64,000 nucleotides of DNA from an uncultured Lachnospiraceae bacterium (GCA_947382355.1 CANCYR010000006.1:22579-86578), one strand, 5' to 3'. Positions 18,106 to 27,436 are shown, counted from the stretch's first letter. The notes: generated from the sequence alone by a model not told the origin. A program made the numbers and translations.

Positions 18106-19119
18106 ATGGCTCGAAGTGAATCTGGCATATCAGGACTTCAAAAGGCTGCAATTTTACTGATTGCCCTTGGACCGGAGAAATCTTCGCTTGTTTTTAAACA
18201 CTTAAAAGAAGAAGAAATAGAAGAACTGACCTTGGAAATTGCCAATACAAGAAGCGTTACGCCGCAGGTAAAGGAAGACGTCATAAATGAATTTTATGAG
18301 GTTTGTCTGGCGCAGCAGTATATTGCGGAAGGCGGTATCGGCTACGCAAAAGAGCTGTTGGAGAAGGCGCTTGGTTCAGACAAGGCGGTGGAAGTAATCG
18401 GAAAGCTGACGGCTTCCCTGCAGGTAAAGCCTTTCGAGTTTGTAAGAAAGGCGGAGGCCGGTCAGATATTGAACTTTATTCAGGACGAACATCCCCAGAC
18501 CATTGCCCTTATTTTGTCTTATCTGCCCTCAGGACAGGCGGCAAGCATTATTTCTTCCCTGCCGCCGGACAGACAGGCGGATGTTGCAAAACGTATGGCC
18601 ATGATGGACCGTACCAGTCCGGACGTTATCAAAGAGGTGGAGAAGATACTGGAATCAAAGCTGTCTTCTTTGGTAAATCAGGATTACACTATTATCGGCG
18701 GTGTGGATGCAGTGGTAGATATCCTGAACACCGTAGACAGAGGAACAGAAAAGCATATTATGGAGACATTGGAAATCGAAGAGCCGGAGCTGGCAGACGA
18801 AATCCGAAAGAAAATGTTCGTATTCGAGGATATTCTGCTGCTTGATGACAGGGCAATCCAGAGAGTGCTCCGGGATGTGGATAATAATGATCTGGCAATT
18901 GCGCTGAAGGGCTCTAATGAACAGGTACAGACTGCAATCTTTAATAACCTGTCCAAACGTCTTGCTACCATGATTAAAGAGGATATGGAATTTATGGGAC
19001 CTGTCCGTATGAAGGATGTGGAAGAGGCACAGCAGAAGATTGTAAATATTATCAGGAAACTGGAAGATTCAGGTGAAATTGTAATATCCAGAGGCGGAGG
19101 TGACGAAATCGTTGTCTAG
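18106..19119 (+). CDS. fliG: Flagellar motor switch protein FliG
   Basis: FliG is the rotor protein that contacts the MotA stator and transmits torque. The 337-residue length is standard. Visible hallmarks are the middle-domain EHPQTIALILSYL and the C-terminal charged helix region with DILLLDDRAIQRVLRDVD, which carries the MotA-facing charged residues. It follows fliF by 6 bases, and its last 8 bases overlap the proposed fliH start, consistent with translational coupling. Confidence 0.97.
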   Translation: MARSESGISGLQKAAILLIALGPEKSSLVFKHLKEEEIEELTLEIANTRSVTPQVKEDVINEFYEVCLAQQYIAEGGIGYAKELLEKALGSDKAVEVIGKLTASLQVKPFEFVRKAEAGQILNFIQDEHPQTIALILSYLPSGQAASIISSLPPDRQADVAKRMAMMDRTSPDVIKEVEKILESKLSSLVNQDYTIIGGVDAVVDILNTVDRGTEKHIMETLEIEEPELADEIRKKMFVFEDILLLDDRAIQRVLRDVDNNDLAIALKGSNEQVQTAIFNNLSKRLATMIKEDMEFMGPVRMKDVEEAQQKIVNIIRKLEDSGEIVISRGGGDEIVV

Positions 19120-19999
19120 TCCAAGTTTATATAAATCAGGCTATATTGCGTTTCAACCAGAGGATAAAAAGGTGATTGATTCCAATGCTCTTTTTGAGAG
19201 AAGGCTGAAGGAGCTTCAGGAGATTCAGAAGGAGGCGCCAAGAGCTGCTGTTTCCCAACCCGTTTTTCGGGAAGAGGCAAATGATTTGGAGGCAGTTAAT
19301 GTAGCAAGGCTGTTAGGGGAGGAACCGGAACAGGATGGAGATGGTTTTTTTCCAGGCGTAGCGGCAGAGCAGGTTTCTCTGGAAGCATATGAGGGACCCG
19401 CTCCGGAAGAAATCATAGAAGGTGCAAGAAAAGAAGCAGAAGAAATTCTGCAAAAAGCAGGAGCGGAAGCAGAAGAAATAAAAAATCAGGCAAAAGAAGA
19501 AGGCTTCCGGGAAGGACAGCAGGCAGGCTACGAAGAGGCCATGAGGCAGGCGCAGCAGGAGATTTCCATGAAAGAGCAGGAGCTGGCTGAAAAAGAAGCT
19601 CTGCTTGAGAGAACATATCAGAACAGGATAGAAGAGTTAGAGCCTGAATTTGTGGATATTCTTACAGGCGTTTATGAGCATATTTTCAAAGTGAATTTAA
19701 AGCATGAAAAAGAAATGATCGTGCATCTTCTGGAAGTAAGCATGGGCAGAATGGGAACCGGAAAGGATTTTATTGTTCATGTGTCCAGAGAAGATTATGA
19801 GGCAGTCAGTGCCAAAAAAGAGGAAATCAGAAAGTTTGTACAGGGTAAGGATGCTACTCTTGAGGTAATTGAGGATATGACCCTTGCCCAGAGTGAATGC
19901 ATGATAGAAACAGCCGGAGGCATTTTTGACTGCAGCCTGGGAGTGCAGCTTCAAGAGCTGTCAAAGCAGCTGCAGCTATTGTCATATGAGAGGAATTAG
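19112..19999 (+). CDS. fliH: Flagellar export regulator FliH
   Basis: FliH binds the export ATPase FliI and delivers it to the export gate. The 295-residue product has an acidic, variable N-terminal half and a long Ala/Glu-rich coiled coil with the Gly-spaced pattern EGFREGQQAGYEEAM at about residues 130-145. A FliH/V-ATPase E-subunit-like C-terminus follows. The start is most likely TTG at 19112, because a perfect GGAGGTGA lies 8 bases upstream; a GTG at 19100 would overlap that binding site. The N-terminus SSPSLYKSGYI is of the kind seen in related Clostridia. The start overlaps the end of fliG. Confidence 0.9.
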   Translation: MSSPSLYKSGYIAFQPEDKKVIDSNALFERRLKELQEIQKEAPRAAVSQPVFREEANDLEAVNVARLLGEEPEQDGDGFFPGVAAEQVSLEAYEGPAPEEIIEGARKEAEEILQKAGAEAEEIKNQAKEEGFREGQQAGYEEAMRQAQQEISMKEQELAEKEALLERTYQNRIEELEPEFVDILTGVYEHIFKVNLKHEKEMIVHLLEVSMGRMGTGKDFIVHVSREDYEAVSAKKEEIRKFVQGKDATLEVIEDMTLAQSECMIETAGGIFDCSLGVQLQELSKQLQLLSYERN

Positions 20000-20000
20000 T

Positions 20001-21314
20001 ATGGAAGGACTGCGGATTGACTTTCAAAAATACAATAGGCTAAAACAGGATACCTTTTTCAAAAAGATGGGTAAGGTAGTTAATGTGGTAGGACTGACCA
20101 TTGAATCGGCAGGTCCGGAAGCCAAGCTTGCAGATCTCTGTCGTATCTATCTGGAAGGCAGGACGGGGAAATACATACTTGCTGAAGTAGTGGGATTTCG
20201 GAACGGCAGGACGCTGCTTATGCCTTATGAAGTGACGGATGGCATTGGCGGCGGCTGTATTGTAGAAAACCAGGGCTATCCATTGTCAGTGCCCGTTGGT
20301 GATGAACTGCTTGGAAAGACTCTGGACGGTCTTGGCAGGCCAATATACGGCGAGGAGCTTTTCCTAAAGGAATCTTATCCGGTAGAAGCGCCGCCGCCGG
20401 ACCCGTTAAAGAGAGAGATTATTGATACGATATTGCCTCTTGGCGTAAAAGCTGTAGATGGAATGATTACTGTGGGCAAGGGACAGAGAATCGGGATTTT
20501 TGCAGGTTCCGGCGTGGGAAAATCCACCTTGATGGGTATGTTTGCCAGAAATACCAGAGCTGATATTAATGTAATCGCCCTGATTGGAGAGCGGGGCAGG
20601 GAAGTAAGAGAATTTATTGAAAGAGATTTGGGAGAAGAGGGCATGAGGCGTTCGGTAGTGGTGGTATCTACTTCCGATAAGCCGGCTTTGGAACGAAATA
20701 AAGCGGCAAAGACGGCTACGGCTATTGCAGAATACTTTAGGGATCAGGGAAAGGACGTTTTACTTATGATGGATTCCCTGACGCGTTTTTCCATGGCACA
20801 GAGGGAAATTGGCTTAGCAAGCGGAGAACCCCCTGTTACGAGAGGATATCCCCCCAGCGTGTATTCGGAAATGCCCAAGCTGCTAGAGCGTGCAGGAAGA
20901 GCCTCGCAGGGATCCATTACAGGGCTGTACACAGTTTTGGTGGATGGTGACGACTTTAACGAGCCGATTACCGATACGGCGCGAAGTATTCTGGATGGAC
21001 ATATTATGTTGAATCGTAAACTGGCACATAAAAATCATTACCCTGCCATAGATATTTTGCAGAGCATATCAAGATGTATGAGCCAGATTTGTGACAAAGA
21101 GCATAAAATGGCGGCAGGGAAGCTGAAAAATGTAATGGCAACCTATACGGAGGCGGAAGATTTGATTAATATCGGCGCCTACAAACAGGGCAGCAATCCG
21201 GCAATTGATTTTGCCATAGAGAAAATTGAACAGGTAAATGAGTTTCTCATGCAGGAAACTGATGAAAAAATTACATTTGAAGAAGAAATACAACAGCTTT
21301 TGGAACTGTTTTAG
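20001..21314 (+). CDS. fliI: Flagellum-specific ATPase FliI
   Basis: FliI is the F1-beta-like ATPase that energises flagellar protein export. The 437-residue product has the Walker A motif AGSGVGKST at about residues 168-176, Walker B in VLLMMDSLTRF, and the EKALERNKAAKTATAIAEYF-like region seen in flagellar and type III secretion ATPases. The ATG at 20001 follows GAGAGGA by 6 bases and starts just after the fliH stop codon. An in-frame ATG at 19986 lies inside fliH and is less likely. Confidence 0.97.
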   Translation: MEGLRIDFQKYNRLKQDTFFKKMGKVVNVVGLTIESAGPEAKLADLCRIYLEGRTGKYILAEVVGFRNGRTLLMPYEVTDGIGGGCIVENQGYPLSVPVGDELLGKTLDGLGRPIYGEELFLKESYPVEAPPPDPLKREIIDTILPLGVKAVDGMITVGKGQRIGIFAGSGVGKSTLMGMFARNTRADINVIALIGERGREVREFIERDLGEEGMRRSVVVVSTSDKPALERNKAAKTATAIAEYFRDQGKDVLLMMDSLTRFSMAQREIGLASGEPPVTRGYPPSVYSEMPKLLERAGRASQGSITGLYTVLVDGDDFNEPITDTARSILDGHIMLNRKLAHKNHYPAIDILQSISRCMSQICDKEHKMAAGKLKNVMATYTEAEDLINIGAYKQGSNPAIDFAIEKIEQVNEFLMQETDEKITFEEEIQQLLELF

Positions 21315-21333
21315 TTATAGGGGATGAAGCATT

Positions 21334-21792
21334 TTGAGTGTATTTAAGTATCGCATGCAGAATATTCTGAATATAAAGAATAAGCTGGAAGAACAGGCAA
21401 AAAATGAATTTGCCGCAGCAAATCGCAAGGTGCTTGAAGAAGAAGAGCGGCTGGCTGTCCTGCGAAACCGGAAAGCGGCTTTGGAGAAAAAAGCAAGGGA
21501 ATTATTGGCGGCTCCTTCTTTGGATATTCAGGAAATCATCTTAAATAAATCCGGCATCCGGAAGACGGAAGGCAGGATAGAAGAACAGAAAAAGGCAATT
21601 TTTTTAGCTAAAGAGCTTTTGGAAAAGAAGAGGGTAACGCTTATGGAGGTGCGTATGGAACGACGGACCCATGAAATCCTTAAGGAGAATGCCTTTGCGG
21701 AATTTCTTATGGAGGAAAAGGCGGCAGAAGGTAAGGAAATCGATGAGCTTACCAGCTATACTTACGGACAGAAGCTGGCGGAAAATGAATAG
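21334..21792 (+). CDS. fliJ: Flagellar export chaperone FliJ
   Basis: FliJ is the gamma-subunit-like coiled-coil protein of the export ATPase. The 152-residue product is almost entirely a charged alpha-helical coiled coil rich in Glu, Lys and Leu, starting with the common pattern FKYRMQNILNIKNKLEEQ. The start codon is TTG at 21334, behind GGGGATG. It lies directly between fliI and the MotE-like gene, as in other Gram-positive flagellar operons. Confidence 0.92.
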   Translation: MSVFKYRMQNILNIKNKLEEQAKNEFAAANRKVLEEEERLAVLRNRKAALEKKARELLAAPSLDIQEIILNKSGIRKTEGRIEEQKKAIFLAKELLEKKRVTLMEVRMERRTHEILKENAFAEFLMEEKAAEGKEIDELTSYTYGQKLAENE

Positions 21793-21805
21793 CAGGTGAC
21801 AGGAA

Positions 21806-22687
21806 ATGGCAAGAGAGGCAATGGAACAAAATTTTTCAATGGATACGGAAGCGGATAAAAAAAGGCTGAAGGAAGAAAAGAAAAAATTTAAAGAAGAGCA
21901 GAAAAAGCAGCGGAAGGAAGCAAAAGCCCGGGCAAAAGAATTTGCCATTCAGGAAGCAGCTTTTGATGAGGATTCGGAAGGCAGCACGGTTTCTGTAGTA
22001 TTGGTAACAAGCATCATTATAATTGTCTGGCTGGGAATACTCTGTCTTTTGATAAAGCTGGATGTAGGCGGTTTCGGAAGTAATGTGCTGGCTCCGGTTT
22101 TAAAGGATGTGCCCGTTGTAAATAAGATTCTTCCGGGCCCTAAGGAAACCGAAACAGCGGATGAAGGAGAGTATGGAGGATATACAAGCCTGAAGGAAGC
22201 GGTGGAGCAGATACAGATTCTGGAAATGCAGCTGGCAAATGAAAAGGAAGGAAATGATTCCGATGCAGAAGAGGTTGCCGCCCTGAAAGCGGAAATAGAA
22301 CGGTTAAAGACCTTTGAAAGCAGTCAGGTAGAGTTCCAGAGGATTAAAACGGAATTTTACGAAGAGGTGGTTTACGCAGAAAAGGGACCGGGAGCTGACG
22401 AATACAGGAAATATTATGAAGAAATGGACCCTGCCACGGCAGAATATCTATATAAGGAAGTAGTAAAACAGGCTGAAGTGGATAAAGAGGTACAGGATTA
22501 TGCCAAAGCCTATTCGGAGATGAAGCCAAAGGAAGCAGCAGCCATTTTTGAGGCCATGACTGATAATCTGGAGCTGGCAGCTAAAATTTTAGACACTATG
22601 AATGCAGAATCAAGAGGAAAAATTTTAGGCGTTATGGATGCCAAGGTGGCAGCAAGGCTTACAAAGATTATGGATCCCAAAAGTTAA
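21806..22687 (+). CDS. MotE/YlxF-like flagellar membrane protein
   Basis: The 293-residue protein has a highly charged Lys/Glu N-terminal cytoplasmic segment, one membrane helix at about residues 63-84, a coiled coil at about 130-175, and a C-terminal MgtE-N-like helical domain (KPKEAAAIFEAM, then AAKILDTMN). This matches the MotE/YlxF family, which in B. subtilis lies between fliJ and fliK; related MotE proteins act as chaperones for the stator protein MotC in alpha-proteobacteria. The context here is identical. The N-terminal charged extension is longer than usual. A direct role in the stator or export apparatus is inferred. Confidence 0.82.
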   Translation: MAREAMEQNFSMDTEADKKRLKEEKKKFKEEQKKQRKEAKARAKEFAIQEAAFDEDSEGSTVSVVLVTSIIIIVWLGILCLLIKLDVGGFGSNVLAPVLKDVPVVNKILPGPKETETADEGEYGGYTSLKEAVEQIQILEMQLANEKEGNDSDAEEVAALKAEIERLKTFESSQVEFQRIKTEFYEEVVYAEKGPGADEYRKYYEEMDPATAEYLYKEVVKQAEVDKEVQDYAKAYSEMKPKEAAAIFEAMTDNLELAAKILDTMNAESRGKILGVMDAKVAARLTKIMDPKS

Positions 22688-22711
22688 GTACCGGATGGGA
22701 AATGCCGATAT
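22685..22711 (+). promoter_or_regulatory. Sigma-28 (SigD/FliA) promoter upstream of fliK
   Basis: TAAG, 15 bases, then GCCGATAT closely matches the sigma-D consensus TAAA-N15-GCCGATAA/T. It lies in the only sizeable gap (106 bases) within the first third of the operon, 82 bases before fliK. The -35 element overlaps the stop codon of the preceding gene. It would allow sigma-28, encoded at 45808-46578, to raise expression of fliK and everything downstream, including its own gene. Confidence 0.75.
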
Positions 22712-22793
22712 AATATCAGATAATTATTTGGAATTTTCCAATTAATTATAATAAAAGAACATTTACAAATAAATGAGGAAAGGAGGAATTTGG

Positions 22794-24227
22794 ATGACGG
22801 GAGTACCCGCAACAGGCACCAAGGCTTTTGCCGTGAATCTGCCGGCAGGAGCTGTACAGAAAAATGTGCCAAACAGTATGGAACAAAGCTTTGCGGACAT
22901 TATGAATATGAGCGGAAGAGAGAGCCAGACGGAAGCCTTTGGAGATGCCGGCAAAGTAAAATCACCGGTAAGCACTTCAGGAAATGAAAAAAAGATTTCC
23001 AAAGAAACAGCTGATTCCGGAAAGCCTTCGGAAAAGCTTACAGAAGAGGAAGCGGTGCAGCTTGAGGAAACGGCCGGAAAACTGAAGGAAGAAATAGCCG
23101 ATGCCCTTGATGTGACAGTTGAGGAACTGGAAGCAGCCATGGAGACGCTGGGGTTATCCTTTGCAGATCTTTTAAATCCTGTAAGTCTGGCAGGGCTTGT
23201 GGCAGAAATGTCAGCGGATCTGGACGGACTGGACCTTGTAACAGACGCAGCCTTGTTTGAAGGCCTGAAAGAGCTTTCCACACAGGTAGCGGCAACGGTA
23301 GAAGAGCTGGCTTTTGAGCTTGGCATAAAGCCGGAAGAAATGATATCCATGCTGGAAGAAGCCTTTGACAATGTTGAGGCACAGCCACAGCTGGAAAATG
23401 GATTGCAGCCGGAGGAGCCTGCAGCAGAAAATGGAGCATTTGCAGAACGTCTTGAAGCTTTTGCAACAGGGCAGACAGACAGAATGCAGGTAAAGGACCC
23501 TCTTGCAGCAAAGGAGTTTCAGGATAAAGCTGCAGGGGCAGAAGAGACAGGAGAAAACCGCTTAAGTCAAAAGGAAGGTCCTGCCATAGAAGTAAATACG
23601 GCAAAGCAGCAGACAGCTTCAGAAGATTTTCAGGATGAAGGAAGCAAATCAGAGGGCCATAAAAGCTTTGGACAGGAAGGAACAGGCAGTATTTTGCCTC
23701 AGGCAGTATTTACAGAAGGAAAAACCGCTCCTCTGAACATGGAAGCGCCTTTGCCGGCCATTGATCCCCAAAGTATTTTGAATCAAATCGGGGAAGCAGT
23801 GAGAGTTACGGGCGGAGAGGATTTTACCAGCATGGAGATGCAGTTGCATCCGGAAAGTCTTGGAACATTACATTTGCAGATCCGGGCAAAGGAAGGAATC
23901 ATAACTGCCCAGTTTACAACAGAAAGCGAAGCAGTAAAGCAGGTGTTGGAAGCCCAGGTAATACAGCTTAGAGAAAAGCTGGAGGCTCAGGGAGTGAAGG
24001 TGGAAGCGGTAGAGGTTCTTGTTGCCAGCCATGAGTTTGAAAGAAATCTGGAAAAGGGCGGCAGTGAAGAAAGGAATGCTTATCAGGCCAAAAAAGTAAC
24101 AAGAAGAAAAATCAACCTGAATGTGCCGGAAGAAGAGCTGGATTTACCGGAAGAAGAGAAAGAGGCTCTGGATATTCAGAAGGACATGATGGAACGAAGC
24201 GGAAACACATTGGATTATATGGCATAA
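22794..24227 (+). CDS. fliK: Flagellar hook-length control protein FliK
   Basis: FliK measures hook length and triggers the export specificity switch in FlhB. The 477-residue product has a long, low-complexity acidic N-terminal ruler region and the conserved C-terminal FliK domain at about residues 345-430 with MEMQLHPESLGTLHLQIRAK and ITAQFTTESEAVKQVLE. The start at 22794 follows AGGAGG by 7 bases; an ATG at 22773 precedes that binding site. It is the first gene behind the internal sigma-28 promoter. Confidence 0.93.
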   Translation: MTGVPATGTKAFAVNLPAGAVQKNVPNSMEQSFADIMNMSGRESQTEAFGDAGKVKSPVSTSGNEKKISKETADSGKPSEKLTEEEAVQLEETAGKLKEEIADALDVTVEELEAAMETLGLSFADLLNPVSLAGLVAEMSADLDGLDLVTDAALFEGLKELSTQVAATVEELAFELGIKPEEMISMLEEAFDNVEAQPQLENGLQPEEPAAENGAFAERLEAFATGQTDRMQVKDPLAAKEFQDKAAGAEETGENRLSQKEGPAIEVNTAKQQTASEDFQDEGSKSEGHKSFGQEGTGSILPQAVFTEGKTAPLNMEAPLPAIDPQSILNQIGEAVRVTGGEDFTSMEMQLHPESLGTLHLQIRAKEGIITAQFTTESEAVKQVLEAQVIQLREKLEAQGVKVEAVEVLVASHEFERNLEKGGSEERNAYQAKKVTRRKINLNVPEEELDLPEEEKEALDIQKDMMERSGNTLDYMA

Positions 24228-24242
24228 GGAAGGAGGAAGCAT

Positions 24243-24941
24243 ATGGCATACGTAGCACCGTTTGTAGACGGAAAACTTGAACTTGGAACATCCTGGCAGG
24301 AAGCCAAGAGAGAAGAAAAGAAATCGAATAACCTTGATAAAGATGCTTTTTTGCAGTTATTAGTAGCCCAGATGAAATATCAGGACCCATTGGAGCCTAC
24401 CTCTAATACGGAATATATTTCACAGCTTGCCACATTCTCAGAACTGGAGGAAATGCAGAACTTAAATGCTAACAATGAATTACAGCGTGCATCATCTCTG
24501 GTTGGAAAAGAAGTGGTAATCAAAACAGTAAGCGACACGGGAAAGGTTACATATGACAGCGGAAAGGTGAATTATGTAGTTTATGAAAACGGCAAGGCCA
24601 TTGTCGGCGTCAACGGAGAGGAATATCCGTTAGATCAGGTGGCAGAAGTGGCAGATGCTGATTATCTGGAAGCTTACAATATGGCAACCGCATTGCTTTA
24701 CGCAGTTTCCAAACTGCCCAGCCTGATGAACTTAGATATCAGCAGTAAGGATGCAGTACTATCCATTAAAGAAGTATATGAATCCATGAATGATTATCAG
24801 AAATCCTTTATCAGCGAGGATGATAAGAAGATTATTGAGGAATATATCAAAAAGATGGAAAAACTCATTGAGATTGACGAGAACAATAAGCCGAATGATG
24901 AGAATAATAAGCCGAATGACGAGGGAACGGAGGGAGAATAA
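24243..24941 (+). CDS. flgD: Flagellar hook assembly scaffold FlgD
   Basis: FlgD caps the growing hook. The 232-residue protein has the conserved N-terminal segment DKDAFLQLLVAQMKYQDPLE at about residues 32-51, then TSNTEYISQLATFSELEEM. The C-terminal part departs from typical FlgD: it has a Lys/Glu-rich helical segment and a short Asn/Pro repeat, DENNKPNDE and NNKPNDEG, at the very end. Stop and next start overlap by one base (TAATG), so translation is probably coupled. Confidence 0.93.
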   Translation: MAYVAPFVDGKLELGTSWQEAKREEKKSNNLDKDAFLQLLVAQMKYQDPLEPTSNTEYISQLATFSELEEMQNLNANNELQRASSLVGKEVVIKTVSDTGKVTYDSGKVNYVVYENGKAIVGVNGEEYPLDQVAEVADADYLEAYNMATALLYAVSKLPSLMNLDISSKDAVLSIKEVYESMNDYQKSFISEDDKKIIEEYIKKMEKLIEIDENNKPNDENNKPNDEGTEGE

Positions 24942-25345
24942 TGAACCCCATATCAAATCAGTTTCTTTCCATCCGGCAGATACAAAATGAGTACCAAAGT
25001 CAGAATAGAAAGTCGAATCAGACACTCAGGGAAGACCAGATAAGCTTTTCCGACATTTTAGCAGTAAAGTCCGGAGAGCTGGATGAAAGCGGTGACTTAA
25101 GGTTTTCCAAGCATGCGGCTAACCGTCTGCAGGATCGAAACATTGATTTGACGGAAGGACAGCTTAAGCGTTTGGCGGAAGGTACGAATAAAGCCGGTGC
25201 GAAAGGCATCAAGGAATCCCTTGTTCTGGTAGATGATCTGGCATTTATTGTAAATATCAAAAATAACATGGTTATTACCGCCATGAATCAGGGAGAAACA
25301 GAAAATCACATTTTTACAAACATTGATGGAGCCGTAATCATGTAG
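24941..25345 (+). CDS. Flagellar operon protein (TIGR02530-type)
   Basis: The 134-residue product resembles the small cytoplasmic proteins always encoded between flgD and flgE in Firmicutes, described as a flagellar operon protein family. Recognisable segments are FSKHAANRLQDRNIDLT, VLVDDLAFIVNIKNNMVITA and the C-terminal FTNIDGAVIM. Its biochemical role is unsettled; a part in hook assembly or its control is suggested by context. It overlaps flgD by one base. Confidence 0.88.
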   Translation: MNPISNQFLSIRQIQNEYQSQNRKSNQTLREDQISFSDILAVKSGELDESGDLRFSKHAANRLQDRNIDLTEGQLKRLAEGTNKAGAKGIKESLVLVDDLAFIVNIKNNMVITAMNQGETENHIFTNIDGAVIM

Positions 25346-25367
25346 CCGGACCGATAGGAGGCTAAGA

Positions 25368-25387
25368 CCCCTGAATGACAGAAGGGG
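25368..25387 (+). other. Small hairpin in the flgE leader
   Basis: CCCCT and AGGGG can form a 5-bp stem with a 10-base loop 18 bases before the flgE ribosome binding site, and flanking AGCCG and CGGC sequences could extend it. It has no T tract, so it is not a terminator. It may stabilise the mRNA or tune translation of the abundant hook protein. Weak evidence. Confidence 0.3.
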
Positions 25388-25421
25388 ACTGCGGCAATAA
25401 AAATTAGGAGGTCATTTCATT

Positions 25422-27083
25422 ATGATGAGATCATTGTATTCTGGTGTAGCAGGTCTTAAGACACACCAGATAAAGATGGACGTTATTGGTAATAACATTG
25501 CAAATGTAAATACAGTAGGATACAAATCACAATCCATAAATTTTTCGGAGTTGATGTATCAGACCAGTCAGAGCGCATCCGGTCCGAATGCCACTACCGG
25601 AACAGCAGGAACCAATGCAAAACAGATTGGTCTTGGTGTTAAGAGTGCAGCAATCAGTACGGCAATTACTCAGGCGGGTTCCAGCCAGACAACAGGAAAT
25701 CCTTTTGATCTTCAGCTGAAGGGAGATGCGTTCTTTGTTGTAAGCGACGGTTCCAACCGGTTTTTCACAAGGGACGGTTCTTTTAATGTGGATGCTGTGG
25801 GAAATCTTGCCATGAGCTCCAACGGTTACAACGTAATGGGCTGGCAGGTAGATGAAACAACAGGAAAGATTAAAAAGGATACAGTAAGTCCTTTGAAGGT
25901 TTTAAGTCCTGAAAATATGACATATCCCCCGGAGGCTACTACAAGGGCATATGTATCCGGAACTATTGATGCAAACGATCCGGATGCCACTGCAGAGTCT
26001 GGAAAAATTATGAACTTGAACTTTTTTGATAATGCCGGTTATTCCTATACGGCAAAGCTGTCCATGAAAGCTACCGGAAAAGACGGGGAATACAGCGTAG
26101 AAATATCCGATATACTGGATTCCAACGGAAAATCCGTTATGAGCAGGTTTCCGAATTTATCCTTTGGAAGCTCGGTAAAAGTGCCAAATGCCCAGACGTT
26201 AAACGTGGCACAGGGCTATACGGTAAATGCTACAGGAGTTACTTATGAAGGCGTTACCTATCCATTTACTTCCCTCTTTACTGATGATGCACAGGGAACA
26301 GCAGTTGAAAAACAGACAATATTGGCAAATGCTTACGGATTTAAAACCTATGAGGAATTTTCCAAATTATATGGAAGCGTAAGCGGCGCTGATACAGATA
26401 CATTAGGAGCTATGCTGGCAGCAGGTTCTATTGATGCGGGCATTATGGATGGAACAACAGGGGCTCTGACCGTTGCAGGTAAGGTGATTCAGGGCGGTAT
26501 TGTAAAATACAATGATTCTACAAAACTGATAGAATCAGTAAACGGATTGACCAATAATTTTACTTTGGATTTGAAATTTGGTGATGATGTATCCATACCA
26601 AACGGACCTTTTGCCACCATTAATATTGACTTTGCGCCATCCAATAACTACAATGCCAACGGCGCCAGCACTATTGCCGCTGAGCATGGGGATACAAAAG
26701 GCGTGGGCGCAGGACGGAAAGTAGGAAAGATGTCAGGCGTATCCATCGAGGGTAATGGCATGATTTATGCCCATTATGACAATGGACAGACAAAGCTGTT
26801 AGGTCAGATTGCCGTAGCAGAGTTTCCAAATGCTGCAGGTCTTGAGAAGCAGGGCGACAACTTGTATGCCGCAACGCTGAATTCCGGTGAATTTGACGGA
26901 ATCGGCGTAGACGTTACTTCAAGCGGCGGATATATTTCCACGGGCGTTCTTGAAATGAGTAATGTGGACCTTTCTTCGGAATTTACTGAAATGATTACTA
27001 CCCAGAGAGGATTTCAGGCTAATTCCAGAATTATTACTGTATCGGATACCTTATTAGAGGAACTGGTAAATCTGAAACGTTAG
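25422..27083 (+). CDS. flgE: Flagellar hook protein FlgE
   Basis: FlgE polymerises into the hook. The 553-residue product has the N-terminal rod/hook signature VIGNNIANVNTVGYKS at about residues 23-38, a variable Thr/Ala/Gly-rich surface domain in the middle, and the C-terminal family motifs GNGMIYAHYDNGQ and SNVDLSSEFTEMITTQRGFQANSR. AGGAGG lies 10 bases before the first of two consecutive ATG codons. It is followed by a hairpin, consistent with abundant expression of the hook subunit. Confidence 0.95.
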   Translation: MMRSLYSGVAGLKTHQIKMDVIGNNIANVNTVGYKSQSINFSELMYQTSQSASGPNATTGTAGTNAKQIGLGVKSAAISTAITQAGSSQTTGNPFDLQLKGDAFFVVSDGSNRFFTRDGSFNVDAVGNLAMSSNGYNVMGWQVDETTGKIKKDTVSPLKVLSPENMTYPPEATTRAYVSGTIDANDPDATAESGKIMNLNFFDNAGYSYTAKLSMKATGKDGEYSVEISDILDSNGKSVMSRFPNLSFGSSVKVPNAQTLNVAQGYTVNATGVTYEGVTYPFTSLFTDDAQGTAVEKQTILANAYGFKTYEEFSKLYGSVSGADTDTLGAMLAAGSIDAGIMDGTTGALTVAGKVIQGGIVKYNDSTKLIESVNGLTNNFTLDLKFGDDVSIPNGPFATINIDFAPSNNYNANGASTIAAEHGDTKGVGAGRKVGKMSGVSIEGNGMIYAHYDNGQTKLLGQIAVAEFPNAAGLEKQGDNLYAATLNSGEFDGIGVDVTSSGGYISTGVLEMSNVDLSSEFTEMITTQRGFQANSRIITVSDTLLEELVNLKR

Positions 27084-27114
27084 TCTGGCGGAATGTTAAA
27101 TAGATAATAATAAT

Positions 27115-27157
27115 GCAGCAGGCGGAAACAGGGAAACCCCTGTTTCTGCCTTGTTGC
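27115..27157 (+). other. Intercistronic hairpin after flgE
   Basis: GGCGGAAACAGGG and CCCTGTTTCTGCC pair along 13 bases with one G-U pair around a 4-base loop, and the stem can be lengthened by GCAGCA/TTGTTGC. No T tract follows, so it is more likely an mRNA-stabilising or weak attenuating structure between the hook gene and flbD-motAB than a full terminator. Confidence 0.7.
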
Positions 27158-27226
27158 GGTAATGATTAGTAAATTTTAGAAATATATCCTGATATCCGTT
27201 CAAAAACAAACTGGAGGATGTTGAAA

Positions 27227-27412
27227 ATGATTGAGGTTACAAAACTGAACGGGCAAAAAGTATTGATAAATCCTGATTTGATGGAGACTGTGGAAGAAAC
27301 TCCGGATACGGTGATTTCTTTTACTACCGGCAAAAAAATAATTGTAAAAGAAAGTAGACAAGAAGTAAAAAATTTAGTAAAATCGTATAGAAAGGATATT
27401 TTTGCAAACTAA
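27227..27412 (+). CDS. flbD: FlbD/SwrD family flagellar protein
   Basis: The 61-residue product matches the small FlbD family, called SwrD in B. subtilis, where it raises stator power for swarming. Family features visible are the opening MIEVTKLNGQKVLINPDL, the central ETPDTVISFTTGKK and the basic C-terminus. The ATG at 27227 has 9-base spacing from GGAGG; the ATG at 27218 abuts it and is rejected. It lies directly before motA, in keeping with a role in stator function. Confidence 0.92.
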   Translation: MIEVTKLNGQKVLINPDLMETVEETPDTVISFTTGKKIIVKESRQEVKNLVKSYRKDIFAN

Positions 27413-27436
27413 AGCAAAAGTAGGAAGGTGAACATT

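Noticed and set aside
25348..25358. Sigma-28 promoter upstream of flgE (CCGATAGG)
   Set aside because: No TAAA-like -35 element lies at the right distance; the nearest TAAT is only about 11 bases away.
27115..27157. Full transcription terminator after flgE
   Set aside because: The stem is good but no T tract follows, and the downstream flbD-motAB genes have no clear promoter, so read-through is expected.
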